Positions 1-8,850 of a stretch of DNA of 64,000 nt are shown here, in pieces (position 1 is the first letter of the stretch; every line of letters starts with the position of its first letter). A program made the position numbers and the translations under genes. Below the pieces are notes generated by a model. That model had not been told where the DNA came from and made no database searches. It saw only the letters and a list, made by a program, of their open reading frames with translations. Location of the stretch: NCBI GenBank assembly GCA_902778135.1, contig CACYWP010000007.1:62001-126000 (forward strand). Reading direction: 5' to 3'. Origin of the DNA: an uncultured Coriobacteriaceae bacterium. Its GTDB lineage: Bacteria > Actinomycetota > Coriobacteriia > Coriobacteriales > Atopobiaceae.

Positions 1-445
1 GGGGCGTGACCACGATGTTCGCTGCGATGCAGCAGGCCAGGCACACGACGGCTCCCACCACCATGCCGACGATGGCACCGCGGAAGGACGTCATGCGCTG
101 GTAGACGAGCGAGGCGGGCAGCACGAGCGAGAGCGTGGCGACGATGGCCATGAACGCCCCGTACAGGCCGCTCTGGGTGGCCAGGTGCACCAGGTAGGGC
201 AGGATGGAGACGACGGCACCGGTTGCCGGGCCGAAGGCGAAGCCTGCGACCAGCGCGACGATGGCCGATGGGTCGTACTTCAGGAAGGTGACGCCAGGAA
301 GGATCGGGAACTCGAGGAACAGCGTGGCGATGGCGGCGACGGCGCAGAAGAGCGCGGTGACCGCGATGCGCTTGGTGCTCCAGCCGGAACCCTGCGCGGT
401 GGTGGCGTGCGTGTCGTGACGCGATGCGTTGGAAATGGTGGCCAT
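1..445 (-). CDS. ribU: Riboflavin ECF transporter S component RibU (3' end outside window)
   Basis: Integral membrane substrate-binding subunit that captures riboflavin for an energy-coupling-factor transporter. The start ATG is the complement of 443-445, with a GGAG ribosome site just upstream. About 148 residues are visible. After a short polar N-terminus (about 25 residues) come hydrophobic helices containing the RibU-type segment FLEFPILPGVTFLKYDP (about residues 42-58) and then FAFGPATGAVVSILPYL. The C-terminal half runs off the window edge. An FMN riboswitch lies directly upstream on the same strand, which independently fits riboflavin uptake. The ECF ATPases and T subunit are not in the window, as expected for a group II ECF system. 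Confidence is high. Confidence 0.9.
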   Translation of the reverse strand, partial: MATISNASRHDTHATTAQGSGWSTKRIAVTALFCAVAAIATLFLEFPILPGVTFLKYDPSAIVALVAGFAFGPATGAVVSILPYLVHLATQSGLYGAFMAIVATLSLVLPASLVYQRMTSFRGAIVGMVVGAVVCLACCIAANIVVTP

Positions 446-458
446 GATGGCGCCTCCG

Positions 459-605
459 TTTCTCCCATCCGGACTGTGGAGCTGCCCGCTCCTTCACCGT
501 TGGCTCTGGACTCTCACCAGATCGGCCGCCTGTGCGGTTCGCGGGCTCGAGGCGCACTGCCTCACACCGCCAGTGGGGAATCTCACCCCGCCCTGAAACC
601 GAATA
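459..605 (-). promoter_or_regulatory. FMN riboswitch (RFN element)
   Basis: Read on the minus strand, the region begins with the conserved RFN 5' block CAGGGCGGGGTGAGATTCCC, continues with CACTGGCGGT, then has a segment ending in GGTGAGAGTCC, and closes with CAGTCCGGATGGGAGAA. These are the invariant blocks of the FMN-sensing six-helix aptamer. The element ends about 14 bases before the ribU start codon. With the SD (GGAG) so close to the 3' end, control of translation initiation is more likely than a separate terminator. This is inference; the aptamer itself is plain in the sequence. Confidence 0.93.
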
Positions 606-612
606 CGCAAAG

Positions 613-641
613 AGCATATGCCAGGCAGGGCAGGCGTGCAA
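613..641 (-). promoter_or_regulatory. Probable sigma-70 type promoter of ribU
   Basis: On the minus strand a -35 hexamer TTGCAC (complement of 636-641) is followed after exactly 17 bases by a -10 hexamer TATGCT (complement of 613-618). Each matches the consensus at four of six positions. It lies just upstream of the riboswitch aptamer, as expected for the start of the riboswitch leader. Confidence 0.55.
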
Positions 642-879
642 GTAGTTACCTTTGGGTAACCGCAAGTCTGCGCAAGGGTGCGGATGCCACCCGTGTCCCC
701 TGCCACGCTGGCCCACGGAACCGCAAACGCCAGCCGTTCCGGCCACCGGGGAACCCTTGGCACGTCTGCGCTCCCATCGTGTTGGTCTCGCCCATACGGG
801 GGCTCGTCCTACCGCGCCCGAGTGTGCTGCCCTATACTGGGGAGCCACACCCATCCGAGAAAGGGAGCGTGAACGCCAT
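642..879. other. Intergenic region between divergent ribU and murB
   Basis: No gene is supported here. A TATACT -10-like hexamer at 833-838 lies 42 bases before the murB start and is the best murB promoter candidate; no convincing -35 partner was seen. The ribosome site of murB (AAGGGAG, about 861-867) lies at the right end. Confidence 0.35.
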
Positions 880-1803
880 ATGACAGGGGACGGTCGAGAA
901 CGCGAGGAGCTGATCTGGCGGCTGCGCCAGATCGTGGGCGAGGACAACGTCGAGCTGGACGAGCCCCTCTCCGACCACACCACCTTCGAGATCGGTGGTC
1001 CTGCCGACGTGTACGTGGTTCCCGAATCGACCGACGAGGTGCGGGAGGTCATCGCCGCCTGCCGCGATGCCCAGGTCGAATACTTCGTGCTGGGCAACGG
1101 GTCGGACCTGCTCGTGTCCGACGAGGGCTATCGCGGCGTGATCATCGGGCTGGCCGATGGGTTCACCAACGTGACCATCGACGGCGACGAGATCTGCTGC
1201 CAGGCGGGCGTGAGCCTGCGCGAGGCCTCCGAAATGGCCTGTGAGCTGGGCCTGACGGGCCTCGAGTTTGCCTGCGGCATCCCGGGCACCATCGGTGGCG
1301 CCTGCTTCATGAACGCTGGCGCCTATGACGGGTGCATCGCCGACGTCCTGAAATGCGTCCGGGCCATCATGCCCGACGGGTCGGTCGAGACCATCGGCGT
1401 CGAGGACCTTGCCCTAGGCTATCGCGCCAGCCGCATCCGCGATGATGGCCTGGTGGTGCTGACCGCGACGTTTGCCCTGCGCAAGGGCAATCCCGACACC
1501 ATCCGTGCGCGCATGGACGACCTCACCCACAAGCGCGAGAGCAAGCAGCCGCTGGACATGCCCAGCGCCGGCTCGACCTTCAAGCGCCCCGAGGGCTACT
1601 TTGCCGGCAAGCTGATCATGGACGCCGGACTTCAGGGCTACCAGGTGGGTGGCGCCGCGGTCTCGAAGAAGCACGCAGGGTTTGTGGTCAACATGGGTGG
1701 TGCCACGGCTGCCGACGTGCATGCGGTGATCGAGCATGTCCAGGACGAGGTCGAGCGCCAGTTCGGCGTGCGCCTCGAGCCGGAGGTCCGCTTCCTCGGA
1801 TAG
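880..1803 (+). CDS. murB: UDP-N-acetylenolpyruvoylglucosamine reductase MurB
   Basis: Cytosolic FAD enzyme that uses NADPH to reduce UDP-GlcNAc-enolpyruvate to UDP-MurNAc in peptidoglycan precursor synthesis. It is 307 residues, normal for the family. The start is set by an AAGGGAG ribosome site; upstream in-frame starts would add a low-complexity tail. FAD-binding motifs are IGGPADVYVVP (about 38-48), GNGSDLLVS (72-80) and GIPGTIGGACFMNAGAY (133-149). Catalytic residues appear as R182 in YRASR, S232 in PSAGSTF and E302 in the C-terminal EPEVRFLG. The substrate-loop sequence around S232 resembles the type II (Gram-positive) form. It is divergent from ribU and convergent with the next gene. 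Certain. Confidence 0.97.
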   Translation: MTGDGREREELIWRLRQIVGEDNVELDEPLSDHTTFEIGGPADVYVVPESTDEVREVIAACRDAQVEYFVLGNGSDLLVSDEGYRGVIIGLADGFTNVTIDGDEICCQAGVSLREASEMACELGLTGLEFACGIPGTIGGACFMNAGAYDGCIADVLKCVRAIMPDGSVETIGVEDLALGYRASRIRDDGLVVLTATFALRKGNPDTIRARMDDLTHKRESKQPLDMPSAGSTFKRPEGYFAGKLIMDAGLQGYQVGGAAVSKKHAGFVVNMGGATAADVHAVIEHVQDEVERQFGVRLEPEVRFLG

Positions 1804-1848
1804 CCTGACACAGGGCGGTGCAACTGGCTGCGAGGTCTCCTGAGGGGG

Positions 1849-2880
1849 CTACTGCAGGGTGTCACGTGCGGTGTAGATGGCGGGGACCAGCGCTGCCAGA
1901 CGGTCCAGGTCGGCAGGCGCATCGGTCATGATGGCCACCACGTACCCATGGTCGCCCTCGAACACCAGCCCCGCATCGACGGTCGCCGGCTCGGCGTAAC
2001 CGTCCTCCTCGGGATACCAGCCCGCCTTGGTGATGGTCAGGCTCGCATCCTCTATGCCCGCGCGGATGGGCGACTCCTCGCGCTGCTGGAAGAGCTCGGC
2101 CAGCTGGGTGGCGCCGTCGCTTCCTCCCTCGAAATAGAGGAACGCATGCTCCCACATCGTGGCCAGCTGGTTGGTGGTCACGGACGGGAAGTAGCGGTCG
2201 AGGACGAGCTCATAGCTCTCGCTGCCCGGCTCGACGGCACCGCAGTCGACGCACCAATCCGCAAACACCTGGCTGCCGCACAGGTCGCGCAAGGCACGGT
2301 ATGCATCGTTGTCCGAATAGACGATCGTGGGCTCGACCAGGCCGTATATCTCGTCGACGGAGACGAGGCCCGTGTCGACCATGGTCTCGTAGACCGAGAT
2401 GATGTAGGGACCCTTGACGCTGCTCGCCGCGTAGAAGACGTCGTCTGCGCCATAGCTCACCGAGGCACCGCTGCCCATGTCGACGATGACGACGCCTATG
2501 CTGTGGCCGGTGGCCTCCCATTGCGACACCACGCCCTGGAAGACGCGCAGTCTCTTCTTGAGGGACTTCCCCGTGAGCGTCGAGCCCTTGACCACGACGT
2601 CATGCCTCAGGCCCTTGTCGCTGATGGTCTGGGTCGCGGGCACGATGGCGGGAGGCTCCACCTCCAGCGGAGTCTCCTCCGGTTCCTCCTTCTCGCCGAT
2701 GTCGGGGAGGGGAAACGTCCCAAACGGAATCGCCCTGGTGATGGTCGACACCATCGTCTGCCCGACGTCGGGCGTCTCGGCCGAACTCAGCATCGTCGCG
2801 CCGCAGGCGAGCGGCATGACCACCAACGCCCAGGTGAGGCTGACCTCCAGGAAGTATGCGGGGAAGAAGGGGCGGCGCAC
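1849..2880 (-). CDS. Exported class A beta-lactamase-like serine hydrolase
   Basis: 343-residue protein with a hydrophobic N-terminal segment (about 13-33) that fits a signal peptide or membrane anchor, then a Pro/Glu-rich linker and a beta-lactamase2-type domain. The serine-hydrolase motifs are visible: SxxK at S153-K156 (SSVK), SDN at 189-191, and KAG at 285-287 in place of the usual KTG. Proteins of this type in Gram-positives are often annotated as beta-lactamase-related; whether it cleaves beta-lactams or acts as a peptidoglycan hydrolase cannot be told. The start is GTG, one base after the stop of the PFL/DUF711 gene, so translation is probably coupled. No strong ribosome site is seen, and a start further downstream is possible. 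Confidence 0.8.
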   Translation of the reverse strand: MRRPFFPAYFLEVSLTWALVVMPLACGATMLSSAETPDVGQTMVSTITRAIPFGTFPLPDIGEKEEPEETPLEVEPPAIVPATQTISDKGLRHDVVVKGSTLTGKSLKKRLRVFQGVVSQWEATGHSIGVVIVDMGSGASVSYGADDVFYAASSVKGPYIISVYETMVDTGLVSVDEIYGLVEPTIVYSDNDAYRALRDLCGSQVFADWCVDCGAVEPGSESYELVLDRYFPSVTTNQLATMWEHAFLYFEGGSDGATQLAELFQQREESPIRAGIEDASLTITKAGWYPEEDGYAEPATVDAGLVFEGDHGYVVAIMTDAPADLDRLAALVPAIYTARDTLQ

Positions 2881-2881
2881 G

Positions 2882-4246
2882 TCAGTTCTTCAGCGAGTTG
2901 AGTGGGGCGGGGAAGCGACCCCCACGATGGGCGAGGACGGTTCCCGCAAAGGGACTGATGGGCATGACCGGCGCAGTGCCCAGCAGGCCGCCAAAGACCA
3001 GGGTGTCACCCACCTCGTGTCCGATGGCGGGAATGACGCGCACGGCGGTGGTCTTGGTGTTGATGACGCCGATGGCCATCTCGTCGGCGATGAGGCCGGC
3101 GATGGTCTCGGCCGTCGTGTCGCCCGGCACCGCGATCATGTCCAGGCCGACCGAGCAGACGCTGGTCATGGCCTCGAGCTTCTCGAGCGTCAGCGCGCCT
3201 TCCTCGGTGGCGCGGATCATGCCCGCGTCCTCGGAGACGGGGATGAAGGCGCCCGACAGGCCGCCCACGCTGGAGCTGGCCATGACGCCGCCCTTCTTGA
3301 CGGCATCGTTGAGCAGGGCAAGCGCGCACGTGGTGCCGGGACCGCCCGTGCGGCCCACGCCGATGATCTCGAGGATCTCCGCCACCGAGTCGCCCGCAGC
3401 GGGGGTGGGGGCCAGCGACAGGTCGACGATGCCCTTCTCCACGCCGAGGCGTGCGCTGGCCTGTCGGCTCATCAGCTCGCCGGCACGGGTGATCTTGAAG
3501 GCGGTCTCCTTGATCTTCTCGGCGACGTCCATGAGGCTGGCGTTCCGGGGCAGCTGGCGCAGGGCGGCCGCCATGACGCCCGGCCCACTGACGCCGACGT
3601 TGATGACGGCATCCGCCTCGCCGCTGCCATGGATGGCGCCGGCCATGAAGGGCGAGTCCTCGACCATGTTGGCGAAGACCACCAGCTTGGCGGCACCGCA
3701 GCAGTCGCGTGCGGTAGTGGCACGCGCCGTCTCGACGATGGTGTCGGCCATCAGCATGACCGCGTCCATGTTGATGCCTGCGCGCGTGGAGGCGACGTTG
3801 ACGCTGGAGCAGACGCGCTCCGTCGTGGCCAGTGCTTGGGGTATCGAGGCGATGAGGCGCCTGTCTGCGCTGCCCATGCCCTTCTGGACGAGCGCGGAGA
3901 AGCCACCGAGGAAGTCGATGCCCAACGTCTCGGCCGCTCGGTCAAGCGTCAGGGCCAGGGGTGTCAGGTCCTCGTCGGGACAGGCGGCGGCAATCTGCGC
4001 GATGGGGGTCACCGAGACGCGCTTGTTGGCAATGGGGATGCCGTACTCCCGCTGCAGGTCGTCGGCCACCTCGACGAGGTGCTCGGCTTTGGTGGTGATG
4101 CGGTCGTATACCTTGGTGCACATGCGACCCAGGTCCTCGTCCGCACAGGCGTACAGGGAGATGCCCATGGTGATGGTGCGCAGGTCGAGGTTCTGCTGCG
4201 AGACCATGCTGAGTGTCTCGGCGACCTCCTCAAGGGTGATGGCCAT
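2882..4246 (-). CDS. PFL family protein (UPF0210/DUF711)
   Basis: 454 residues, full length for the UPF0210 family, whose fold resembles pyruvate formate-lyase/ribonucleotide reductase barrels but whose reaction is not established. Conserved blocks seen include [15 protein letters not shown] near the N-terminus, [16 protein letters not shown] (about 110-125), [12 protein letters not shown] and [12 protein letters not shown]. The start ATG has GAGGACG upstream. In many Firmicutes this gene follows a small ACT-domain protein (UPF0237); that partner is absent here, and the gene is instead transcribed with the downstream serine hydrolase. Family assignment is secure, function unknown. Confidence 0.88.
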   Translation of the reverse strand: MAITLEEVAETLSMVSQQNLDLRTITMGISLYACADEDLGRMCTKVYDRITTKAEHLVEVADDLQREYGIPIANKRVSVTPIAQIAAACPDEDLTPLALTLDRAAETLGIDFLGGFSALVQKGMGSADRRLIASIPQALATTERVCSSVNVASTRAGINMDAVMLMADTIVETARATTARDCCGAAKLVVFANMVEDSPFMAGAIHGSGEADAVINVGVSGPGVMAAALRQLPRNASLMDVAEKIKETAFKITRAGELMSRQASARLGVEKGIVDLSLAPTPAAGDSVAEILEIIGVGRTGGPGTTCALALLNDAVKKGGVMASSSVGGLSGAFIPVSEDAGMIRATEEGALTLEKLEAMTSVCSVGLDMIAVPGDTTAETIAGLIADEMAIGVINTKTTAVRVIPAIGHEVGDTLVFGGLLGTAPVMPISPFAGTVLAHRGGRFPAPLNSLKN

Positions 4247-4338
4247 GATGCGTCCTCGTCTCGTGTCGGGATTGCCTACCCATTATGCACGAGGCACGGC
4301 ATTTGTGCAGGGTTTACAGATGGTGTCGCAGCTGGGAG

Positions 4339-4532
4339 CGCACCAGCCGGGCGAGGGGAGGCCCGCCGCTCTGCGGGCACCCCTCGGGCAAGGACGCCCG
4401 CCCCTCGCGGCGCGGCAGCTGCGGAACCGCTCGCTTCGCTCGCTAAGTCCTCGCTCCCGCCGCACCGCTCCTGGCGTGCCGCCCTCATAGGTGCCCGCAG
4501 GGCGGCGGGCCTCCCCTCGCCCGGCTGGTGCG
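4339..4532. repeat. 194-bp element with 43-bp terminal inverted repeats
   Basis: The left arm (4339-4381) and right arm (4490-4532) are reverse complements over 43 bp with one mismatch. They enclose about 108 bp containing CGCTCGCTTCGCTCGC-type sequence. No open reading frame in it has gene character. It fills most of the 305-bp gap between galM and the PFL/DUF711 gene, both on the minus strand. It could be a short non-autonomous mobile element (MITE-like) or a very large hairpin acting as a terminator or processing site. No clear target-site duplication was seen. Confidence 0.75.
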
Positions 4533-4551
4533 TGGGCCTCAGGTGTTCGAA

Positions 4552-5577
4552 CTAGACCTCGCTCGTCCCGAACGAGAAGACGGTCGTGCTCTTGAACGGG
4601 CGGTTGGGCGTATAGACCGGCTGGGGGAAGTTCTTGTGGTGGATGGCGTCGGGGTAGTGCTGGGTCTCCAGCGCGATGCCGGCAAAGGCGCCATAGTGGA
4701 TGCCGTCCTTGGCCCGTGGCACGTCGAAGTAGTCTGCGGTGTAGACCTGCATGCCGGGGGCGTCGGTCGAGACGCCCATCCATATGCCAGTCTGGTCGCC
4801 CACCAGCCGTGCGACCTCGCAGACCCTGCCACCGTTGTCCAGACAGAAGTTGTCGTCATAGCCAGAGGGCAACTGGTCGAGGCAGGCGTCGACGCGTCGT
4901 GCGGTCCGGAAGTCGTAGGGGGTTCCCTCGACGCGGGCAATCTCGCCGGTGGGGATCTGCCCGTCCATGGGGGTGTAGGATTGCGCCGCAATCCGCAGGG
5001 TGTGGCCGAGGACATCGCCTGCGGCGTGGCCGTTCAGGTTCCAGTAGGCATGGCAGGTGAGGTTGACGATGGTCGCCTCCGAGGGTAGGGCATGATAGGC
5101 GACGGTCAGGCGGTTGTCGGGGGAGAGGCGGTAGGTGACGTGCACCTGAACTTGCCCCGGATAGCCCTGGTCCCCCTTGCGGCTGGTCAGCACGAAGGTG
5201 ACGGAGCGGTCGTCCGATCCGGCGACCTGCCAGAGTCGCTCGGACCACTTGTGGGGACCGCTGTGCAAATTGTTGGGGCCATTGTTGGCGGCCAGGCGGT
5301 AGGTCGACCCACCCACCTCGAAGGAGGCTCCCGCGATGCGGTTCGCGTTGCGTCCGACGATGGCGCCCAGGTAGCATCCGTCACCGATGTAGCCGGGAGC
5401 CCCAGAGTGCCCCAGCAGCACGTCGGGAAAGCTTCCGCGTCCGTCGGGCACGCGGCAGCAGACGATGTTGGCGCCAAGGTCGGTGACGCCCACCAGCATT
5501 CCCGCATCGTTTCCCAGCAGGTAGAGGGTGGCATCGGTGCCTTGGGGAGTGGGGCCGAAGGGAAGGGTCGTCAACAT
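4552..5577 (-). CDS. galM: Aldose 1-epimerase (galactose mutarotase)
   Basis: Cytosolic enzyme interconverting alpha and beta anomers of galactose/glucose, first step of the Leloir pathway. 341 residues, normal length. Substrate motifs are GRNANRIAG (75-83), NNLHSG with H105, NLTCHAYWNLNG with the catalytic acid H176, DDN at 241-243, and the catalytic base E304 in ALETQHYPDA. The start has GGGAGCAAACG upstream. It is divergent from the FGGY kinase. No galK, galT or galE is next to it. Certain. Confidence 0.95.
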   Translation of the reverse strand: MLTTLPFGPTPQGTDATLYLLGNDAGMLVGVTDLGANIVCCRVPDGRGSFPDVLLGHSGAPGYIGDGCYLGAIVGRNANRIAGASFEVGGSTYRLAANNGPNNLHSGPHKWSERLWQVAGSDDRSVTFVLTSRKGDQGYPGQVQVHVTYRLSPDNRLTVAYHALPSEATIVNLTCHAYWNLNGHAAGDVLGHTLRIAAQSYTPMDGQIPTGEIARVEGTPYDFRTARRVDACLDQLPSGYDDNFCLDNGGRVCEVARLVGDQTGIWMGVSTDAPGMQVYTADYFDVPRAKDGIHYGAFAGIALETQHYPDAIHHKNFPQPVYTPNRPFKSTTVFSFGTSEV

Positions 5578-5826
5578 CGTTTGCTCCCTGTTCGCGAGGT
5601 GGCCATGTCACGTAGAGTGTACTCCCCGCCGTCGGCGGCGAGGGGACGCGGTCGATGGATGGGCATGCAGGCGAGGGGTCGGGGTACCTGGCGCATGGCC
5701 GACCATTGGTGTCCCATGCGGGGCATAAAACTCTTGGTACGTTCGAGGGCAAGAGGTGCGATACTAGCTATGACTCCTCGGGCATTCGACCGGCCGTGCC
5801 CTTGCAACCCCTGCGAAAGGATGCGC

Positions 5827-7299
5827 ATGCTGTTCATAGGCGTCGACTTGGGCACCACGACAACGATCCTCATGCTGATGGACGAGCAGGGGGACGTGCG
5901 CCGCACCATCGCCAAGGCCTATCCGCTCTACTTCCCACAGCCCGGCTGGTGCGAGCAGGACCCGTCGGTGTGGTGGGCTGCCGTGCGCATGGGCATCGGC
6001 GAGCTGATCCGTGGCTATGACACCTCCCAGGTCAAGGGCATCGGCGTCGCCGGTCAGATGCACGCGCTGGTCGCGCTCGATGCCGAGGACAAGCCGGTCT
6101 GCCCCGCCATCCTCTGGAACGACAGCCGCGCCCAGTTCCAGAGCGACTACCTCAACAACGAGGTGGGACGCAGGTGGCTCTCGGCCAAGACGGGAAACGT
6201 GTCGTATGCGGGCTTCACCGCGCCGAAGCTGCTCTGGCTGCGCGAGGAGGAGCCCCAGACCTTCTCCCGCATCGACAAGGTCATGCTGCCCAAGGATTAC
6301 ATCAACTACCGCCTGACGGGCGTCCATTCCACCGACTGCTCCGACGCATCGGGCACGCTGCTGTTCGACGTCCGCATGCGCCGTTGGTCGCGGGAGATGC
6401 TCTCCATCTGCGGCCTGCGCGAGCTCCAGATGCCGGAGGTCTACGAGAGCTACCAGCCGGTGGGCACGCTGCTGCCGTCGGTGGCGCAGGAGCTGGGGCT
6501 GCCGGCCGAAGTCATCGTCTGCGCGGGTGCCAGCAACAATGCGGCCGCCGCCGTCGGCACCGACACGGTGGGCACCGGTCGCTGCAACATCCGCATCGGC
6601 ACCTCGGGCACCATCCTGGTCAGCAACGACAACTTCGCCGTCGACGAGCACAACGCCCTGCACAGCTTCGCCCATGCGGATGGCAGCTACCACTTCCTCG
6701 GCTGCATGCTCTCGGCCTCGGCCAGCAACCGCTGGTGGATGAACGACGTGCTCAAGAGCCGCGACTATGCCGGCGAGCAGGCTCGCATCGACCCCAAGAG
6801 CTTCGGCCACAACAACGTGTTCTTCCTGCCGTACCTGATGGGCGAGCGCAGTCCTTACAACGACCCCAACGCACGCGGTGCATTCATCGGCATGCACCTG
6901 CACACCTCGCGCGAGGACATGACCCAGGCGGTGCTGGAGGGCGTCGCCTTTGCCATGCGCGACTGCCTGGACATCGCGCGCTCCGAGGACGTCCAGGTGA
7001 AGGGCTCGACCATCAGCGGCACGACCGTCACGCCCCTGTGGAAGCGGATCTTTGCCAACGTGCTGGGCATACCCCTGATCACGACCAAGGTGCCTGACGT
7101 CACGAGCTTTGGCGCGGCCATGCTGGCGGCCGTGTCCTGTGGGGCCTGGCCCGACGTTCGCAGTTGCTCGCACGCCCTGGTCAAGACCGCGGACCTCATC
7201 GAGCCCGACCGGTGGACCGTCTCGCTTTACCAGGAGCGCTACGACACCTGGCACTCTCTCTATCCGATCCTGCGCCCCAAGTTCGGACGCATGCGCTAG
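5827..7299 (+). CDS. FGGY-family carbohydrate kinase (xylulokinase-like), catalytic Asp replaced
   Basis: 490 residues with a complete two-domain FGGY/actin-ATPase layout. The ATP-binding start GVDLGTTTT is at 5-13, the xylulokinase-like GQMHALV at about 76-82, the substrate segment AILWNDSRA at 94-102, and the family signature MGERSPYNDPNARGAFIG in the C-terminal half. At the position of the catalytic base, xylulokinases have G-G-D-N-A-A; here it reads G-A-S-N-N-A-A, so Asp is Asn237. The kinase may be inactive, slow or altered in mechanism. The start at 5827 is preferred because GAAAGG ends six bases upstream; ATG 5821 is an alternative. It lies 14 bp before the aminopeptidase gene, probably as an operon. 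The sugar substrate is uncertain. Confidence 0.82.
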   Translation: MLFIGVDLGTTTTILMLMDEQGDVRRTIAKAYPLYFPQPGWCEQDPSVWWAAVRMGIGELIRGYDTSQVKGIGVAGQMHALVALDAEDKPVCPAILWNDSRAQFQSDYLNNEVGRRWLSAKTGNVSYAGFTAPKLLWLREEEPQTFSRIDKVMLPKDYINYRLTGVHSTDCSDASGTLLFDVRMRRWSREMLSICGLRELQMPEVYESYQPVGTLLPSVAQELGLPAEVIVCAGASNNAAAAVGTDTVGTGRCNIRIGTSGTILVSNDNFAVDEHNALHSFAHADGSYHFLGCMLSASASNRWWMNDVLKSRDYAGEQARIDPKSFGHNNVFFLPYLMGERSPYNDPNARGAFIGMHLHTSREDMTQAVLEGVAFAMRDCLDIARSEDVQVKGSTISGTTVTPLWKRIFANVLGIPLITTKVPDVTSFGAAMLAAVSCGAWPDVRSCSHALVKTADLIEPDRWTVSLYQERYDTWHSLYPILRPKFGRMR

Positions 7300-7313
7300 C
7301 AAGGAGCGCATCC

Positions 7314-8648
7314 ATGACGACGAGCGGTATCGACCTCTCGCGCGAGCTCTGCTCGTTCATAGAGGCCAGCCCCAGCGTGTTCCACGTGGTGGCAAACCTG
7401 GCAAAGGCCCTCGACGAGGCGGGGCTCACCCGTCTGCGCGAGCGCGACGCCTGGCAGCTGAGGCGTGGTGGCAGCTACTATGTCACGCGCAACGACTCCA
7501 GCATCATCGCCTTCAAGGTGGGGCGGGACCTGCCGGAGGAGGGCTATCACCTGCAGATGGCCGCGTCCCATCCCGACTCGCCGACCTTCAAGGTCAAGCA
7601 GGTTCCCGAGCTCGAGGGGCCGGGCGAGATGCTGAGGCTGAACGTGGAGGGGTATGGCGGCATGCTGGACGCCAGCTGGCTGGACCGGCCGCTGGGTGTT
7701 GCCGGACGGGTGCTGGTGCGTCGCGGGGACGGTCGCATCGAGAGTCGCCTGGTGGCCAGCGACCGTGACGTCGCGCTGATTCCCAACGTCGCCATCCACC
7801 AGCGTCGCGATGCCAACAAGGGATTTCCCTACAACCATCAGGTGGACCTGTGCCCGATCTTCTCCGCAGGGTCCCTGAGGATGGGTGCGTTCGACGAGAT
7901 GGTGGCCCACCTGGCGGGCGTCGAGGCAAGTCAGCTGCTGGGGAAGGACCTCTATCTCTGCAATCGGGCCGCGCCGCGCATCTGGGGCTGGGCCGACGAG
8001 TTCGTCTCCGCCCCCAAGCTGGACGACCTGCAATGCACCTTCCCGGCATCGCGGGCGTTCGTCCAGTCGGACAACCCGACGTGCATCACGGTGTTCGCCT
8101 GCTTCGACACCGAGGAGGTGGGCTCCGGCACCAGGCAGGGCGCGATGTCAACCTTCCTGCATGACGTGCTGGTGCGTGCCAATGCGGCCCTGGGCTATGC
8201 GCAGGAGGACTATCTGCGCGCGCTGGCAGCCTCGATGATGGTCAGCTGCGACAACGGACACGCCGTCCATCCCAACCACCCCGAGCTCTACGACGCGAGG
8301 AACTGCGGGCGACTGAACGGGGGCGTCCTGGTAAAGGAGGCGGCGAGCCAGAAGTACACCACCGACGCGCTGGGAAGGGCCATCTTCACGGCTGTCTGCA
8401 ACGATGCGGGCGTACCGGTCCAGACCTTTGCCAACCGGAGCGACTCGGCAGGGGGATCGACGCTGGGCAACAAGTCGAGCTGCCAGGTCAGCGTGCTCTC
8501 GGTGGACATAGGGCTGGCCCAGCTGGCGATGCACTCGAGCTACGAGACCGCGGGATCCCAGGATGCCGAGTACCTGATGCGTGCCTTGGCGGCCTTCTTT
8601 GCGACGGACATCCGGATCGATGATGCCGAGCTGGTGGCGTTCGAGTAG
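7314..8648 (+). CDS. M18 family aminopeptidase
   Basis: Cytosolic dinuclear zinc aminopeptidase removing N-terminal (often acidic) residues from peptides. 444 residues, typical of bacterial M18 enzymes. Zinc and catalytic motifs are SHPDSP (about residues 79-84), CFDTEEVGS, SCDNGHAVHPNHPE, SDSAGGSTLG and VDIGLAQLAMHSSYET near the C-terminus. The start is fixed by AAGGAG at 7301-7306. It follows the FGGY kinase by 14 bp, without an obvious metabolic link. Family assignment is near certain. Confidence 0.95.
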   Translation: MTTSGIDLSRELCSFIEASPSVFHVVANLAKALDEAGLTRLRERDAWQLRRGGSYYVTRNDSSIIAFKVGRDLPEEGYHLQMAASHPDSPTFKVKQVPELEGPGEMLRLNVEGYGGMLDASWLDRPLGVAGRVLVRRGDGRIESRLVASDRDVALIPNVAIHQRRDANKGFPYNHQVDLCPIFSAGSLRMGAFDEMVAHLAGVEASQLLGKDLYLCNRAAPRIWGWADEFVSAPKLDDLQCTFPASRAFVQSDNPTCITVFACFDTEEVGSGTRQGAMSTFLHDVLVRANAALGYAQEDYLRALAASMMVSCDNGHAVHPNHPELYDARNCGRLNGGVLVKEAASQKYTTDALGRAIFTAVCNDAGVPVQTFANRSDSAGGSTLGNKSSCQVSVLSVDIGLAQLAMHSSYETAGSQDAEYLMRALAAFFATDIRIDDAELVAFE

Positions 8649-8653
8649 CCGCG

Positions 8654-8816
8654 AAGTTGTCTGCGCTTTTTTCGCCCGCTCGTGCGATGAACGGGCAGTT
8701 GTCTGCGCTTTCGGGGGCTGTTTAATGCCAGCATCTGTAGTCTGCGCTTTACGTTGCGCAGACTAGGGTGTTCTCTGCGTAGCGGCGAAATCTGTGTCGA
8801 GCGAAACGCAGACAAC
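8654..8816. repeat. Cluster of GTCTGCGCTTT motifs in both orientations
   Basis: GTCTGCGCTTT occurs at 8659, 8701 and 8740, about 40 bp apart; a related inverted copy (AAACGCAGACAAC) lies at 8804-8816. The third copy pairs with GCGCAGAC at 8756-8763 to form an 8-bp stem with an 8-base loop. The cluster occupies the space between the convergent aminopeptidase and HAD genes. It could be a repetitive extragenic element or a binding array. No gene is seen here. Confidence 0.6.
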
Positions 8817-8850
8817 GCCGTATCGCGATGGGGCCAGGCCGCTCGGCTGC

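Noticed and set aside
2477-4555. Long plus-strand frames (692 and 544 aa) opposite the serine hydrolase and PFL/DUF711 genes
   Set aside because: They are antisense to two well-supported genes and have the skewed composition of frames that mirror GC-rich coding DNA.
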